Shown one piece after another: positions 61,718-64,000 of a DNA stretch of 64,000 nucleotides. How positions within the stretch are numbered: position 1 is the first letter of the stretch; each line of letters opens with the position of its first letter. The DNA is taken from positions 310,001-374,000 of the forward strand of contig NZ_VMBH01000001.1 in assembly GCF_007559345.1 (NCBI RefSeq), read 5' to 3'. The notes beneath the pieces are model-generated. The model saw only the letters and a program-made list of their open reading frames with translations, ran no database searches and was not told the origin of the DNA. The translations under genes were made by a program, and so were the position numbers. The stretch is from Cardinium endosymbiont of Dermatophagoides farinae (GTDB lineage Bacteria; Bacteroidota; Bacteroidia; Cytophagales; Amoebophilaceae).

Positions 61718-63476
61718 TAGCATTGCTTGTTTTTTAGTTAGCTTTGGGTGCATTTTTGCATGGGGAATCGGATCAATCCACCTATTTGATTTAGATGAGC
61801 TTTATTTTGCTGAGATTACCAGGGAAATGATGCGTACAGGTTCGTATGGTCAAGTCACCTTTAACTTTGAACCACTCTATGAAAAACCGCCCCTTTTCTT
61901 TTGGCTACAAGCGGCTAGTATGCATCTCTGGGGTATTAATGAGGTCGGCGCGCGTTTTCCTAACTTGTTGTGTGGACTATTGACCCTTGCAACCCTATAT
62001 TACATAGGTCAACAATACAAGGGGAGATGGTTTGGTTTTTTATGGATGTGTTTGTATGCAACTGCTTTTTTACCTCATTTTTACTTTAAATCAGGTATTA
62101 TAGATCCTTTTTTTAATTATTTTTTACTAACTGCTATCTATTTTTTATCACGTGCAGCCACACCATCCAAAGAATGGCTGTATGGCTGCGCAGGGCTATC
62201 TATAGGTTTTGCCCTACTGGCTAAGGGCCCTATGGGTTTTATTATACCACTGGCTACCTTATCGTTAGCTTATACTTGGTTTAAGGGAAGCGTAGTGCGG
62301 CTCAAGGGACTCATCTTAGCGCTGTTAGTGGCAACAGCTGTTTTATCCTGTTGGCTGATTCCAGAAATTTGGTCCAATGGATGCAGGTTTATTAAAGAAT
62401 TTTGGGATTACCACTTACTGCTTTATCATCAACCTGTAGCTACCCATGTCCAACCTTGGTACTATCACTATTTGGTCCTTTTTTTTGGATGCTTTCCAAG
62501 TTCCCTATTTGCCATCTGCTTTTTGCAAGAAAAAAGATTGATTAGACCTCTTTCGAAATCGATTTGTGATCAGCAGTTTTTAGGAGAAGCGCAGTCGAGC
62601 ACCGCAGCATACTCAGATGTATGTGAGGAGCATAGACAAGCTTCGACACCAAAATTGCCATTAGAAATCGAGTTTCGAAAGAGGGCTATTCAAGGAAATT
62701 ATTTTGCAGCTAATATGCAAGCCTTATGGGCAGTTGTCCTGCTGATTTTTACGCTAGTGGGTACAAAGATTGTCCATTATAGTTCCATGGCCTATTTTCC
62801 TATAACCTTTTTTGCAGCTGGATTTTTTCATCAACGGATGTATAGTCTAAGAATAGGAGGAGTATTTTTAACCATTGGTCTAGTGCTAGGTAGTGTTTTA
62901 ACCATTATGCCTTGGGTGATGAACCATAAAGCTGTATGGGTTCCCCTCATTAAAAACCAAACGATTAAAGATGCATTGGAGCTGCCTCTTGTATGGAACC
63001 ACTGGGATAGCATACCAGGGGTTATCTATATGATAGGCATTGTCCTAGCCTACTATTACCTTGTGCGATTGCGTTTGGTTCCTTTTATCGGAACCTTTAT
63101 GTCCATTAATATTTGTGTGCTGGCATTGTTTTTGCGTTATATAGCACCTAAGGTAGAAGCTTATACGCAAAAAGAGATGGTAGATTTCTGTAAAGCATGC
63201 AAAGGAAAGGATCTATACTTGCGTACCATTGGTTTTAAATCAGCTGCACCACTTTTCTATGCTGATCAGCCCAAAGGCTTAACGCAACCAGATATAACCT
63301 GGCTATTAGAAGGGGCTATTGATAAGCCTTGTTTTTTTATTTTATACAAAAGTGATCGCGCATCTTTGGAACATTATAAAGACATCACTTATCTAAAAAG
63401 TGCCGGATGCTTTGCGTTTTATAAACGGTTGCCTAAGCGATCGATGCAACCATATGATACCCCTGTTCCAAAATAA
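61689..63476 (+). CDS. ArnT-like (GT83) lipid-linked sugar transferase with an in-frame repeat insertion
   Basis: A 595-residue polytopic glycosyltransferase. The first loop has the catalytic motif HLFDLDELYFAEITREMMRT then EKPPLFFWLQAASMHLWG and VGARFPNLLCGL, as in ArnT/PMT-like GT-C enzymes. About ten membrane helices follow. Residues about 286-333 (PLSKSICDQQFLGEAQSSTA, TPKLPLEIEFRKRA) are encoded exactly by repeat copy 14; sequence on either side (CFPSSLFAICFLQ and QALWAVVLLIFTLVGTKI) looks like ordinary helices, so the insertion sits in a loop. The enzyme probably moves a sugar from polyprenyl phosphate to an envelope acceptor. With PAP2 directly upstream, a lipid-carrier role is likely; substrate unknown. 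Confidence 0.85.
   Translation: MEKDCQLKSSSIACFLVSFGCIFAWGIGSIHLFDLDELYFAEITREMMRTGSYGQVTFNFEPLYEKPPLFFWLQAASMHLWGINEVGARFPNLLCGLLTLATLYYIGQQYKGRWFGFLWMCLYATAFLPHFYFKSGIIDPFFNYFLLTAIYFLSRAATPSKEWLYGCAGLSIGFALLAKGPMGFIIPLATLSLAYTWFKGSVVRLKGLILALLVATAVLSCWLIPEIWSNGCRFIKEFWDYHLLLYHQPVATHVQPWYYHYLVLFFGCFPSSLFAICFLQEKRLIRPLSKSICDQQFLGEAQSSTAAYSDVCEEHRQASTPKLPLEIEFRKRAIQGNYFAANMQALWAVVLLIFTLVGTKIVHYSSMAYFPITFFAAGFFHQRMYSLRIGGVFLTIGLVLGSVLTIMPWVMNHKAVWVPLIKNQTIKDALELPLVWNHWDSIPGVIYMIGIVLAYYYLVRLRLVPFIGTFMSINICVLALFLRYIAPKVEAYTQKEMVDFCKACKGKDLYLRTIGFKSAAPLFYADQPKGLTQPDITWLLEGAIDKPCFFILYKSDRASLEHYKDITYLKSAGCFAFYKRLPKRSMQPYDTPVPK
62544..62687 (+). repeat. Inverted-repeat element, copy 14 (144 bp, inside GT83 gene)
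   Basis: Plus orientation, with both modules. Arms AGACCTCTTTCGAAATCGAT and ATCGAGTTTCGAAAGAGGGCT differ from the main family but still pair. An added base (TACTCAGATG for TACTAAATG) removes the TAA and shifts to an open frame. Total length is 48 codons. Confidence 0.92.
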
Positions 63477-63606
63477 GCGGGAACGGATCCTGAAATAAAG
63501 TTGCGATTGGAACAATTCTCTATTCACTAATTTTTATCATCAGATTCCTAGAATGGTTTAATTATGTACTGCTTACTAAGCGGATAGGCGCTTCTTGTGC
63601 TTTTAA

Positions 63607-64000
63607 TTAGCTAACCGTAACGGTGCACTGAAAGGCTTGTGTTTTGCTATTCTTTTCATTTTTGGCTACTGTGATCCTTAATACGTATGCACCAGGTTTT
63701 AAGGGGAATTGTTCCGGTAGGGGAAAGGTTATACCAGAGCTGCCTATTGCTTCCCCTTTAAGACGATTTAACCCTAGTTTTGGCGTATGATAATTGTTTG
63801 TGTTTGTTTTTTTGAGTGAAATAGTCTTAATAACATATTCCTCGGTTATACCGATTATTTCTAGCGTTATAGATTTCGTGGTGCCAACTTTTATGGTAAT
63901 ATCTTTTAAGCCAACGCTTGGTGACTCAGATGTGGTATCATTTTGCGGCTTCTCCTCCGCTATATTTTTGGAAGGATTAGCCCTATCATTTTTGGAAGCA
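63607..64000 (-). CDS. Unidentified protein, C-terminal part (gene runs off the window)
   Basis: A minus-strand frame open to the right edge and stopping at TAA 63607-63609; at least 130 residues. It has a polar Asn/Ser/Lys-rich stretch (NPSKNIAEEKPQND) and then a beta-strand-rich region (ITIKVGTTKSITLEIIG, AYVLRITVAKNEKN, FQCTVTVS) resembling an immunoglobulin-like domain. I do not recognise the family. It could be a surface or lipoprotein. Confidence 0.6.
   Translation of the reverse strand, partial: ASKNDRANPSKNIAEEKPQNDTTSESPSVGLKDITIKVGTTKSITLEIIGITEEYVIKTISLKKTNTNNYHTPKLGLNRLKGEAIGSSGITFPLPEQFPLKPGAYVLRITVAKNEKNSKTQAFQCTVTVS

Overview
The window looks like part of the genome of an obligate intracellular Bacteroidota symbiont, most like the Amoebophilaceae (Cardinium/Amoebophilus group). 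This rests on protein flavour (Bacteroidota-type YbeY, TrmB and DUF3276), low GC, many broken genes, an ankyrin-repeat gene, AAA-ATPase/PD-(D/E)XK and Rpn-type mobile genes, and secreted eukaryote-like proteins. I ran no searches, so species identity is inference.

Layout. 1-3.4 kb: end of an ankyrin gene, a eukaryotic-type ITPase and a class A penicillin-binding protein. 3.7-8.4 kb: a run of exported proteins (DUF4015 glycosidase-like, LysM transglycosylase), a DciA-like protein and an unknown lipoprotein. 8.4-13.8 kb: comEC with a decayed tail, an RNase HII lacking catalytic residues, yidC and ruvA. 13.8-19.3 kb: decayed outer-membrane protein, a porin-like protein, a broken Fic gene, an AAA-ATPase between two repeat copies. 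19.3-27.7 kb: housekeeping genes (ychF, DUF3276, ferredoxin, greA, a YbeY-RNase R fusion, a PlsB-like acyltransferase with gpsA). 27.8-35.8 kb: accessory island with two copies of a decayed outer-membrane gene around a collapsed Tn3 transposon, a tandem-repeat pseudogene and a lipoprotein with canonical C2H2 zinc fingers. 35.9-49.7 kb: mfd, a broken lipoprotein gene, trmB, map, pcm, a small stress cluster (DUF2188, Hsp20, ChaB), folA, dnaN, a broken lipase, rmlB and tRNAs Ala and Ser. 49.8-58.6 kb: Rpn pseudogene, two paralogous membrane proteins with RelA/SpoT-HD-like C-termini around an exported ClpP-like protease and tRNA-Gln, then serS. 59.4-64 kb: rho, a broken PAP2 phosphatase, an ArnT-like glycosyltransferase carrying a repeat inside its reading frame, and a partial exported protein.

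Two themes run through the window. First, 14 copies of a 127-144 bp inverted-repeat-ended element occur in both orientations, with two optional internal modules. One copy is translated inside a glycosyltransferase and another supplies the first codons of the broken Fic gene. Second, single-base frameshifts, several at homopolymers, affect even essential genes (dnaN, serS, rnr), so some apparent pseudogenes may be sequencing errors or slippage sites.

The most promising biology is the secreted C2H2 zinc-finger protein, the YbeY-RNase R fusion, the pair of pseudo-RelA/SpoT membrane proteins with the exported ClpP-like protease, and the in-frame repeat insertions.
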